Of a stretch of 33,319 nucleotides of DNA, positions 22,663 through 30,465 are shown piece by piece. The stretch spans positions 1 to 33,319 of the forward strand of contig CAJCIS010000124.1 of NCBI GenBank assembly GCA_903970435.1. The letters run 5' to 3'. Every line of letters begins with the position of its first letter. Position 1 is the first letter of the stretch. The stretch comes from Acidobacteriota bacterium (lineage in GTDB: Bacteria; Pseudomonadota; Alphaproteobacteria; Acetobacterales; Acetobacteraceae). The position numbers were made by a program, and so were the translations under genes. Below the pieces are notes generated by a model that made no database searches, was not told where the DNA came from, and worked only from the letters and a program-made list of their open reading frames with translations.

Positions 22663-24042
22663 ATGACTAAGGGGATGTTGGATCGGCGCGCAGTTGTGGG
22701 CGGCGCGTGCGGGCTGCTCGCGGCCTTCAGCGTGCCAGCCTGGACAAATTCGGCGCGGGCCGCGCCGGATCAGCCGCAAGCGGCCGATGGCGATCTGCAG
22801 CGCCTGGCCGAGGATGCGGCCATTTGGGGTCTGCCTCTCGTGCAAACTGGCCGCTACCTGGCTTTGGCGCGCGCCAAGAATTTGCGGATGAACCAGTTCT
22901 ATTTGAGCCAGGCGCTGGCGACACCCACGCTTCTCATTCCGGCGCCGAATGTCGATACAATTTACGGCCTTGCCTGGTTGGACCTGTCGAAGGGGCCGCT
23001 GGTGCTCGATGTTCCGGATGCGGGAGACCGCTACTATGCCATTCAGTTCATCGACGCTTATGAAAACACCTTTGCCTATGTCGGCACGCGGGCAACCGGC
23101 GGACGGGCGGGGCGCCATGTCATTGCGCAAAGCGGTTGGCAGGGGGCGGGGCTGCCGTCACCGGCCCACCGCATCGATGCGCCCACGGATGCGGTTTTGC
23201 TGCTCGCGCGTACCTTGGTGACGAGGCCCGCGGACCTCGCGGCCGCACAGCGGCTGCAATCCGCCTTCACGCTCGCGCCGCTTGCATCGTATCCGGCGCA
23301 GCGAACCGCCGGCATTATCGAGAGCAATGCCCTGGACATTCTGCCGGCGCTCGACCTTCATGGATCTGGCTCATTGTATTTCAACGAGCTCGATGCGCTG
23401 GTGCGGCAATTTCCACCGCGCGGCCGGGAAGAAATCGCCTTCGCGCGTTTCGCCCTGCTTGGCCTGGGCACGAGCTTTTCGCGACAGACACCGCTGCCGC
23501 CCGCGGATTTGCAAAGCGCGTTGGAGCGCGCGCTTCACCGCGTGCGAAGCGCCAACGTCGCGCAGGATAATGATGGCTGGCAGGTCAATTATAACATTAC
23601 CACCTTCATCGCCGACCCCCTCGCCCGCGCCAGTGTCAATCAGCTCGGTCCAGGCTCGAACATTGCCGAGGAGGCGTTGTATTTCACGGCCGCGCACGAT
23701 GCCGAAGGCGAGCAGCTTGATGGCTCCAGGCGATACAGCATCACGTTCCCGAAAGGCGCGCTGCCCCCGGTGCGCGCTTTCTGGTCCCTCATCCTCTACA
23801 ATGCGGATTTCCATCTGTATGACAACCCGGCAGACCGCTACGCCATAAATGATCGCACCGAGGGCATTGAATTCGGGCAGGATGGCTCGTTGCGCATCCT
23901 TATACAACACCACATGCCGGCCAATACGGCGAACTGGCTGCCGGCGCCGCGCGGTACATTCCGGCTTATCCTGCGCACCTATCAGCCCGAAGCGGCGCTG
24001 TTGTCGGGGCAATATCGGGTCCCGCCGATTAATGTGGTATAG
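22663..24042 (+). CDS. DUF1254/DUF1214 domain periplasmic protein
   Basis: A 459-residue protein with a twin-arginine-like leader (MLDRRAVVGGACGLLAAF, cut near ARA-AP). The DUF1254 half contains PNVDTIYGLAWLDLSKGPLV and YYAIQFIDAYENTFAYVGTR; the DUF1214 half ends in SGQYRVPPINVV. Such proteins are common next to receptors and sulfatases, but no activity is established. The ATG at 22663 is preferred over 22642 because AGGGGG (22652-22657) lies between them at correct spacing. It lies 53 bp downstream of the receptor on the same strand, with no repeat unit between, so the two probably share a transcript. Confidence 0.86.
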   Translation: MTKGMLDRRAVVGGACGLLAAFSVPAWTNSARAAPDQPQAADGDLQRLAEDAAIWGLPLVQTGRYLALARAKNLRMNQFYLSQALATPTLLIPAPNVDTIYGLAWLDLSKGPLVLDVPDAGDRYYAIQFIDAYENTFAYVGTRATGGRAGRHVIAQSGWQGAGLPSPAHRIDAPTDAVLLLARTLVTRPADLAAAQRLQSAFTLAPLASYPAQRTAGIIESNALDILPALDLHGSGSLYFNELDALVRQFPPRGREEIAFARFALLGLGTSFSRQTPLPPADLQSALERALHRVRSANVAQDNDGWQVNYNITTFIADPLARASVNQLGPGSNIAEEALYFTAAHDAEGEQLDGSRRYSITFPKGALPPVRAFWSLILYNADFHLYDNPADRYAINDRTEGIEFGQDGSLRILIQHHMPANTANWLPAPRGTFRLILRTYQPEAALLSGQYRVPPINVV

Positions 24043-24048
24043 TACGTA

Positions 24049-24173
24049 AGGAAGTAATTCTTTTTTGAAAAAAAGAACCAAAAGACTTTTGCTCCATGAG
24101 GTACACATGTCGCTATCGGCTTTGTAATAAAAGCTTCTTGTTTCTTCTTTCAAAAAAGAAATACCTGCCTTCC
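24049..24173. repeat. Inverted pair of A/T-rich hairpin repeats (R 24049-24092, F 24127-24173)
   Basis: The R copy begins 6 bp after the DUF1254 stop; the F copy ends 20 bp before the first sulfatase start. The spacer is about 34 bp, the shortest of the six pairs. The F copy has one arm altered (TTTCTTCTTTC against AAAAAAGAAA), giving one mismatch. Confidence 0.9.
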
Positions 24174-24193
24174 AAAACATTGGGGAGCCACAC

Positions 24194-26527
24194 ATGACAC
24201 GCATTCGCACATGGCTTTGGAGCGGCGCAGCCGCGTTGCTCGCCAGTGGACCCGCGCTGGCCCAGGAAACACTCCCGAAGGCGCCGCCGCCGTTTACCGG
24301 AAAAATAGATCCGTCGCGCGACAAATCGACGCCGGCCTGGCCCGCCGAGGTGAAAGCGCCGGCCAATGCGCCGAACATTGTTCTTGTGTTGCTGGACGAT
24401 GTGGGATTCGGAGCGTCGAGCGCCATGGGCGGCGTCATTGAAACGCCGGTACTTGATCAACTTGCCAGTGGGGGTCTCCGATACAACAATTTTCATGTCA
24501 ACGCGATGTGTTCGCCAACGCGGGCTGCGTTACTGTCTGGCCGCAACAATCACCAGGTGGGATTCGGGCCTATCACCGAATCCGCCGCTGGCTATCCCGG
24601 GTTTAATTCGGTGTGGCCGAGAAGTGCAGCGTCGATCGCTGAAGTACTCAAGGATAACGGCTATTCGACGGCAGCGTTCGGCAAATGGCACAACACGCCG
24701 GTGTGGGAGGTGAGTGCCGCCGGTCCATTTGACCGCTGGCCGACATATCTTGGTTTCGAGTATTTTTATGGGTTCATGCAGGCCGCGACAAGCCAGTGGG
24801 AACCGTCGCTCTATCGCGACACTTCGGCGGTGGAGCCGCCAGCAACACCGGAGCAGGGCTACAACCTTACCCACGACTTGGCCAGCGACGCGATCAGGTG
24901 GTTGCATCAGCACGACGCGATCGTGCCGGAAAAACCGTTCTTCGTTTATTTCGCAACCGGTGGCACGCATTCGCCGCATCAGGTGCCGCAACAATGGATC
25001 GACAAGTTCCATGGCCGTTTCGATGCTGGCTACGACAATTTGCGGCAGGCGATCTACCAGCGCCAAAAGGCGCGTGGCATCATTCCCGCGGACGCCGACA
25101 TATCGCCGCGGCCCGCTGAATTGCCGGCGTGGGATTCGCTGTCCGCGGATGAAAAGAAATTATTGTTGCGTCAGATGGAAGTATATGCCGCATATCTGGC
25201 GCAGACCGATTACGAAGTGGGCCGCGTGCTGCAGGCAATCCGTGAAGAAGGCCGCGGCGACAACACACTTGTGCTGTATATCGTTGGCGACAATGGTGCG
25301 ACCGAGGAAGGTAGCCCGTTGGGTGGGGATTTACGCCGTGGCGACGGCGGTTACGATTCGGCTTCGGTACAACTTGCCCGTGCCGATGAACTGGGATCGA
25401 AAGCCCTGAGCAACATCTATGGCGCCGGTTGGGCCTACGCATTGAACACGCCGTTCCCCTGGGCCAAGCAGGTGGCTTCGCATCTGGGCGGCATAACCGA
25501 TCCGTTGATCGTTTCGTGGCCGGCGAAGATCAATGCGCGGGGCGATGTCCGTCGGCAGTTCAGCCACATCGTTGATATCGCGCCGACGATTTACCAGGCG
25601 GCCGGCATCACCCCGCCGGATGTTGTTAATGGCGTGGCCCAGATGAAGCTGGAAGGCAAGAGCCTGGTGCCGACCTTCGATGATCCGAACGCCAAGACCG
25701 GACATACGCTGCAATATTTCGAACTGATCGGCAATCGCGGCATCTACAAGGACGGCTGGTTCGCCGGCCGCCGCTTTCTGCTGCCGTGGGAATCTGGGCG
25801 GCTGGACAAGTGGACCAACGAGGACCCCGACCGCCTGCATCCTTGGGAGCTTTATGATCTGAATACGGATTATAGCCAGGCGCATGATCTCGCCGGCAAG
25901 CAACCGGAGAAACTCGCCGAAATGGTCGCGCTCTATGACAACGAAGCGCGCCGGAATAATGCCTATCCTACCGCGCCATTTCGCCTGCCGCAGCTGAGCC
26001 CGGCCGCGGGAAGAACCTCGTTTACTTACCGTGACGGTGTCACGCGGCTGCCATTGCGGGCGGCCCCCGCCGTTGCTGGCCGCTCGCACGTGTTTGTCGC
26101 GGATATCGAAACACCGCCCGGTGGTGCGTCTGGCGTGATCCTGGCCGAGGGCGGCCGGTACGGAGGGTTCAGCCTGTACGTGAAGAACGGCCGGCTGATT
26201 TACGAAAATAACGCCCAGGGCCACAACCATGAGATTATTGCTGCAGGAGATCCGTTGCCGTCTGGCAAGGTTGAGGTAACATATGAATTTACCGTGGCGA
26301 AGGGTGAGCCGGGGAAAGCCGATGCTTACGGTATTGCCGTGCGTAACGGTCATGGCCGCTTGCTGGTCGACGGCAAACTCGAAGGCGAAGGCGATATCAG
26401 CGCGTTCGGCATGTTTGGCGAGACATTCGATATCGGCAGTGATCTCGGCTCGCCTGTCAGCAATGATTATGAAACGCCTTTTGCGTTTAATGGGAAGATC
26501 GAGAAGGTTACGCTTACGTTGAAGTGA
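24194..26527 (+). CDS. Periplasmic arylsulfatase, first copy
   Basis: A 777-residue type I sulfatase with a signal peptide (cut near ALA-QE). The catalytic core shows LVLLDDVGFG (metal-binding D68, D69), the formylglycine motif CSPTRAALLSGR with Cys106, FGKWHNTPVWE, GGTHSPHQVP, and GDNGATEEGSP. The Cys needs conversion to formylglycine by a separate enzyme that is not in this window. About 200 residues beyond the core form a beta-rich LamG-like tail (ADIETPPGGASGVILAEGGR ... FNGKIEKVTLTLK). This long form resembles the approximately 780-residue actinobacterial and proteobacterial arylsulfatases. GGGGAG at 24182-24187 supports the start. It would release sulfate from aryl or alkyl sulfate esters. 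Confidence 0.93.
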   Translation: MTRIRTWLWSGAAALLASGPALAQETLPKAPPPFTGKIDPSRDKSTPAWPAEVKAPANAPNIVLVLLDDVGFGASSAMGGVIETPVLDQLASGGLRYNNFHVNAMCSPTRAALLSGRNNHQVGFGPITESAAGYPGFNSVWPRSAASIAEVLKDNGYSTAAFGKWHNTPVWEVSAAGPFDRWPTYLGFEYFYGFMQAATSQWEPSLYRDTSAVEPPATPEQGYNLTHDLASDAIRWLHQHDAIVPEKPFFVYFATGGTHSPHQVPQQWIDKFHGRFDAGYDNLRQAIYQRQKARGIIPADADISPRPAELPAWDSLSADEKKLLLRQMEVYAAYLAQTDYEVGRVLQAIREEGRGDNTLVLYIVGDNGATEEGSPLGGDLRRGDGGYDSASVQLARADELGSKALSNIYGAGWAYALNTPFPWAKQVASHLGGITDPLIVSWPAKINARGDVRRQFSHIVDIAPTIYQAAGITPPDVVNGVAQMKLEGKSLVPTFDDPNAKTGHTLQYFELIGNRGIYKDGWFAGRRFLLPWESGRLDKWTNEDPDRLHPWELYDLNTDYSQAHDLAGKQPEKLAEMVALYDNEARRNNAYPTAPFRLPQLSPAAGRTSFTYRDGVTRLPLRAAPAVAGRSHVFVADIETPPGGASGVILAEGGRYGGFSLYVKNGRLIYENNAQGHNHEIIAAGDPLPSGKVEVTYEFTVAKGEPGKADAYGIAVRNGHGRLLVDGKLEGEGDISAFGMFGETFDIGSDLGSPVSNDYETPFAFNGKIEKVTLTLK

Positions 26528-26539
26528 GGATTAAAGAAG

Positions 26540-26584
26540 CAGGAAGCAGTTCCTTCTTGAAAAAGAGACCCAATAAGCTCTTGC
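26540..26584 (-). repeat. Degenerate A/T-rich hairpin repeat, R orientation, single
   Basis: AGGAAGCAGTTCCTTCTTGA followed by AAAAGAGACCCAATAAGCTC. The stem is only partly kept (GTTCCTTCTT against AAAAGAGAC), the most eroded copy in the window. It lies 12 bp after the first sulfatase and before the second. Confidence 0.75.
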
Positions 26585-26616
26585 TTTTTTGACGCTTTCC
26601 TTGAGGAGCATGCAGG

Positions 26617-28944
26617 ATGACGTTCACGCGCCGATTACTCGTTGCGGCTACCGCAATGTTTGCCGCGCAGTCCGGCTTGGCGGCCGAAACCTTGCCAAAA
26701 CCGGCCGAGCCTTTTGCCGGCACGATCGACGCTTCGCGCAACAATGCCAAGCCCGCCTGGCCGGAGGAAGTGACAGCGCCTGCGAATGCGCCCAACATTG
26801 TGCTCGTACTTCTCGACGATGTTGGGTTTGGTGCGACCACTGCCATGGGCGGCGTTATTGAAACACCGGCGCTGGAGCAGTTGGCCAGCCAAGGATTGCG
26901 CTACAATAATTTTCACGTCAATGCGTTGTGCTCGCCGACACGAAGCGCGTTGCTGTCGGGCCGGAACAATCACCAGGTGGGATTTGCCGCGGTGGCCGAG
27001 GTGGCGGCCGGCTACCCCGGCTATAATTCGATATGGCCACGAAGTGCCGCGTCCATTGCCGAAGTGCTGAAGGATAACGGCTACTCCACCGCTGCCTTCG
27101 GCAAATGGCACAATACGCCGATTTGGGAAGTGAGCCCGGCGGGTCCATTCGATCGGTGGCCGACCCATCTGGGATTCGAGTATTTTTATGGCTTCATGGG
27201 GGGTGCCACCAACCAGATAGAGCCTTCGCCGTATCGCGGTACGGTTGCGGCGGAACTGCCCGCCACGCCGGCGCAGGGCTACGATTTGACCACCGACCTC
27301 GCCAACGATGCGATCAGGTGGCTGCATCAGCACGACGCGATCGTGCCGGACAAGCCGTTCTTTCTTTATTTCGCAACTGGCGGCACGCACACGCCTCACC
27401 AGGTTCCAGATGAATGGATCGATCGCTTCAAGGGCCGTTTTGACGCTGGTTACGATGCCTTGCGCGCGCAAATCTACCAGCGCGAAAAGCAGCGTGGTGT
27501 CATTCCCGCCAACGCCGACATCTCACCCCGGCCGCCAGAATTGCCGGCGTGGGACTCGCTCAGCGCCGATGCAAAGAAATTGTTCGCACGGCAGATGGAA
27601 GTGTATGCGGGCTTCCTGGCGCACACCGACCATGAAGTTGGGCGCGTGCTGCAGGCTGTACGCGATGAAGGACATATGAACAATACGCTGGTGTTGTATA
27701 TTGTCGGCGACAATGGCGCGACCGAGGAAGGCAGCCCGACCGGTTACGATATACCGCGGGCCGATGGCAAATTCGATCCCGTTTCGGTGCAATTGGCACG
27801 CGCCGGGGAACTCGGCAGCAGGCTGTTGAGCAACAATTATGCGGCGGGCTGGGCCTATGCACTGAATGCGCCGTTTCCGTGGGCGAAACAGGTTGCCTCG
27901 CATCTCGGCGGCATTACCGATCCGCTGATCGTGTCGTGGCCGGCCAGGATTGGCGCGCACGGGGATATCCGCGGACAGTTCAGCCACATTGTCGATATCG
28001 CCCCGACCATCTATCAGGCCGCCGGAATTACGCCGCCGGATGTGGTGAACGGCACCAAACAGATTCCATTGGAGGGAAAGAGCCTGGTGGGCACCTTCAG
28101 CGATGCGAACGCCGTGACAGGACATACGTTGCAGTATTTCGAAATGGTCGGGAACCGCGGCATCTATCGGGACGGCTGGTTCGCCGGCCGGCGGTTCCTG
28201 CTGCCGTGGGAATTGAATCAGAAGTGGAGCGCGGAGGACCCCGACAAGCTGCACCCGTGGGAGTTGTATGATCTGAGAACGGATTTTAGCCAGGCGCATA
28301 ACGTGGCCGACAAATATCCGGACAAGCTCACCGAAATGGTGGCGTTGTATGACAGCGAGGCGTGGCGTAACAACGCGTATCCGACAGCACCCTTGCGCCG
28401 CCCGCAGCCGTCCCCGGCCGCGGGCAAGACTTCGTTCACCTACCGCGAGGGTGTCACGCGCCTGCCCTTGGCCGTGGCACCGCCCATTGGCGGCCGTTCG
28501 CACATCATTACGGCCGACATCGATGTGCCCGCCAGCGGTGCGTCCGGCGTGGTGGTAGCCGAAGGTGGCCGTTTCGGCGGATTTACTCTTTATGTCGCGG
28601 ACAACAAAGTCAGCTACGAAAACAATGCGCAAGGCCACGTGCATCAGATTATCACCGCGCCGGATCCGTTGCCGTCCGGCAAGGTTCAACTGGTGTGGGA
28701 ATTCACCGCCGACGGGGGTTCGCCCGGGGGCATTTTGTTTGGTTCACGGCCGGTGAACGGACATGGCCAATTGTGGGTGAACGGCAAGCGTGCAGGCGCG
28801 GGCGATATCACCTCGTTCGGAAGCTTCGGTTATGGCGAAACGTTCGACGTCGGCGCCGATCTGGAATCGCCGGTGAGTGCCCGGTACGACGCGCCATTTG
28901 CATTCACCGGTAAGATCGAGAAGATTACGTTAGACCTGAAGTAG
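26617..28944 (+). CDS. Periplasmic arylsulfatase, second copy
   Basis: A 775-residue paralogue of the preceding gene, collinear from signal peptide to last residue. It shares the formylglycine motif CSPTRSALLSGR (Cys105), LVLLDDVGFG, FGKWHNTPIWE and GDNGATEEGSP. GAGGAG at 26603-26608 supports the start. Differences cluster in the loop after EFGFM-type residues (GGATNQIEPSPYRGT against QAATSQWEPSLYRDT) and in the C-terminal beta tail. This suggests that substrate range diverged after a tandem duplication. It ends 18 bp from the convergent phosphoesterase with no repeat unit between. Confidence 0.93.
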   Translation: MTFTRRLLVAATAMFAAQSGLAAETLPKPAEPFAGTIDASRNNAKPAWPEEVTAPANAPNIVLVLLDDVGFGATTAMGGVIETPALEQLASQGLRYNNFHVNALCSPTRSALLSGRNNHQVGFAAVAEVAAGYPGYNSIWPRSAASIAEVLKDNGYSTAAFGKWHNTPIWEVSPAGPFDRWPTHLGFEYFYGFMGGATNQIEPSPYRGTVAAELPATPAQGYDLTTDLANDAIRWLHQHDAIVPDKPFFLYFATGGTHTPHQVPDEWIDRFKGRFDAGYDALRAQIYQREKQRGVIPANADISPRPPELPAWDSLSADAKKLFARQMEVYAGFLAHTDHEVGRVLQAVRDEGHMNNTLVLYIVGDNGATEEGSPTGYDIPRADGKFDPVSVQLARAGELGSRLLSNNYAAGWAYALNAPFPWAKQVASHLGGITDPLIVSWPARIGAHGDIRGQFSHIVDIAPTIYQAAGITPPDVVNGTKQIPLEGKSLVGTFSDANAVTGHTLQYFEMVGNRGIYRDGWFAGRRFLLPWELNQKWSAEDPDKLHPWELYDLRTDFSQAHNVADKYPDKLTEMVALYDSEAWRNNAYPTAPLRRPQPSPAAGKTSFTYREGVTRLPLAVAPPIGGRSHIITADIDVPASGASGVVVAEGGRFGGFTLYVADNKVSYENNAQGHVHQIITAPDPLPSGKVQLVWEFTADGGSPGGILFGSRPVNGHGQLWVNGKRAGAGDITSFGSFGYGETFDVGADLESPVSARYDAPFAFTGKIEKITLDLK

Positions 28945-28962
28945 GCGTAGCGCGCAGCAAGC

Positions 28963-30393
28963 TCAATCATCATCCGGTGGTGTAGACGATTCCGGTGCGT
29001 TTATGAAATCTTTGGCAGAGCGGGTTGTTTTGATTTTGGTGAATTTGCGCGGCGCATCTAGGGTAAAGAAATCTGTCGCTAGAAAGCCGCGTCCGGGAGG
29101 CGTTGGCAAGGTAGACTGATAATCGGCGTATTGGGTGTAGGTATCGTTGCCGGGCCCGATGAAGCCGAGCGAAAAATTTTGCTCGATAAAATAAAGAATG
29201 CTGCCGAAATCATAAATATTGTTGGTGACAAGGCCGGGGGGAGTAAAGGCCGAGACCACCAGAAGGGGAACTCTGAAGCCATAGGTGTAGCCGTCGCCCC
29301 ACGCACCGGGCTGGCCTTGCTGTTTGAGATTGACGGCAAATGGCTTGACGTGGTCGTACCAGCCGCCCCAATCGTCCCACGAGATCAGAATTGCCGTATC
29401 TTTCCAATAAACCTCGCCGGCGCATGAGGGCTGCGTGCCGACAGCGTCCACGATGTGGGCCACCCAATCGGGACCTTTGGCCTGGTTGATACGGGCATGG
29501 TCGGACTCTGCCGCGGTGGGGATGACCCAGCTCACGCTGCGCAGGCTGCAGTTGGTGATGTCTTTGAGGATCTCTGCTGGATCGTTGGGCACGACACTGC
29601 CGGTGTTGGGCGTCCAGTCTGGCCCGTTGCAGGTCAATTTGCCGTTGATTTTTGCCGGCTGGCAGATGTGCTGGATGGCATCAGGCGCCGTCCAGATCGA
29701 GCCGGGGGTGGGGGCATAATAGCGCCAGCCGATTTGCGCGGTATCCAACAGGTCGGACAAGGTTGGGTGTTCGAAACACGGGTAGATCCGGGGGTTGTCC
29801 TTCTCGTTTCCCGAGCCGTCGATTAGTGTGACCAATGCGCGCGGCGGCCCGATACAGCCCGCCCGTTTCAGCACGCTGGGGTTTTCGGCGGCGAAGAGGG
29901 GCGTGTCGGTGGAAGGCGCGGAGGTGCCACCGAAGATGAACTGATGGGCGGGAAAGCTTGGGCCCTGGTTGGTCTGGAACATGCGGTTGGCGAACCCGTA
30001 ATTCGTAGCGATATCAAAATAGGGCTGGATCACGCCGGTTGAATTGTCGATGTATTTGAATTCCGGGTTTGGCGGAAGGGTGCATCCCTGCGGCACGTCG
30101 GTGCCTTCCTTGTCGGCGCCGACATTCAGCATTGTTTCGAAGTTGGTATGGGAATGACCGATGTCGTAACAGCCGTTGAGGGCGACGGGTGTGAACTGAA
30201 CGGTCTGGCCTTGCGAGTTTATGCCGTAATTCTGGATGTCCACTCCTGGTTCGAAAGTTGGATTGCTGGCAAACATGTTATCGGGGGTTCGATTCTCCTG
30301 GAACACGATGATGATGTGTTTAAAGGGTGTCGCCGCCCGCACGGAAACAGTCCCCAGGAGCATCGACATTCCAAGTAGGCAGGCGGTGCGCAT
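28963..30393 (-). CDS. PLC-type phosphoesterase (alkaline-phosphatase superfamily)
   Basis: A 476-residue exported protein with a signal peptide (cut near VRA-AT). The family opening is HIIIVFQENRTPDNMFASNP, the phosphoesterase pattern (PF04185) in which acidic and Asn residues bind metal and Thr or Ser can act as nucleophile. Downstream blocks are NQGPSFPAHQFIFGGTSAP, AAESDHARINQAKGPDWVAH, and the metal-binding ISWDDWGGWYDHVKP. The family covers phospholipase C and acid phosphatases; the substrate here cannot be read. Placed at the end of a sulfatase locus it could release phosphate from the same pool of periplasmic esters (inference). It is convergent with the second sulfatase. Confidence 0.9.
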   Translation of the reverse strand: MRTACLLGMSMLLGTVSVRAATPFKHIIIVFQENRTPDNMFASNPTFEPGVDIQNYGINSQGQTVQFTPVALNGCYDIGHSHTNFETMLNVGADKEGTDVPQGCTLPPNPEFKYIDNSTGVIQPYFDIATNYGFANRMFQTNQGPSFPAHQFIFGGTSAPSTDTPLFAAENPSVLKRAGCIGPPRALVTLIDGSGNEKDNPRIYPCFEHPTLSDLLDTAQIGWRYYAPTPGSIWTAPDAIQHICQPAKINGKLTCNGPDWTPNTGSVVPNDPAEILKDITNCSLRSVSWVIPTAAESDHARINQAKGPDWVAHIVDAVGTQPSCAGEVYWKDTAILISWDDWGGWYDHVKPFAVNLKQQGQPGAWGDGYTYGFRVPLLVVSAFTPPGLVTNNIYDFGSILYFIEQNFSLGFIGPGNDTYTQYADYQSTLPTPPGRGFLATDFFTLDAPRKFTKIKTTRSAKDFINAPESSTPPDDD

Positions 30394-30413
30394 GGCTGCG
30401 GGATCCCTACAGA

Positions 30414-30460
30414 GTAAAAGTTTCTTGGGTCTTTTTTGAAAAAAGGACCACTTCCTTTTG
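30414..30460 (+). repeat. A/T-rich hairpin repeat, F orientation, single, GGTC/GACC variant
   Basis: The arms are GGTCTTTTTT and AAAAAAGGACC with a GA centre. The basal pairs have changed together (GG/CC), and one inner pair is a T-G wobble on the plus strand. It ends 5 bp before the stop codon of the repetitive surface-protein gene and upstream of the phosphoesterase start. Confidence 0.9.
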
Positions 30461-30465
30461 CCACG

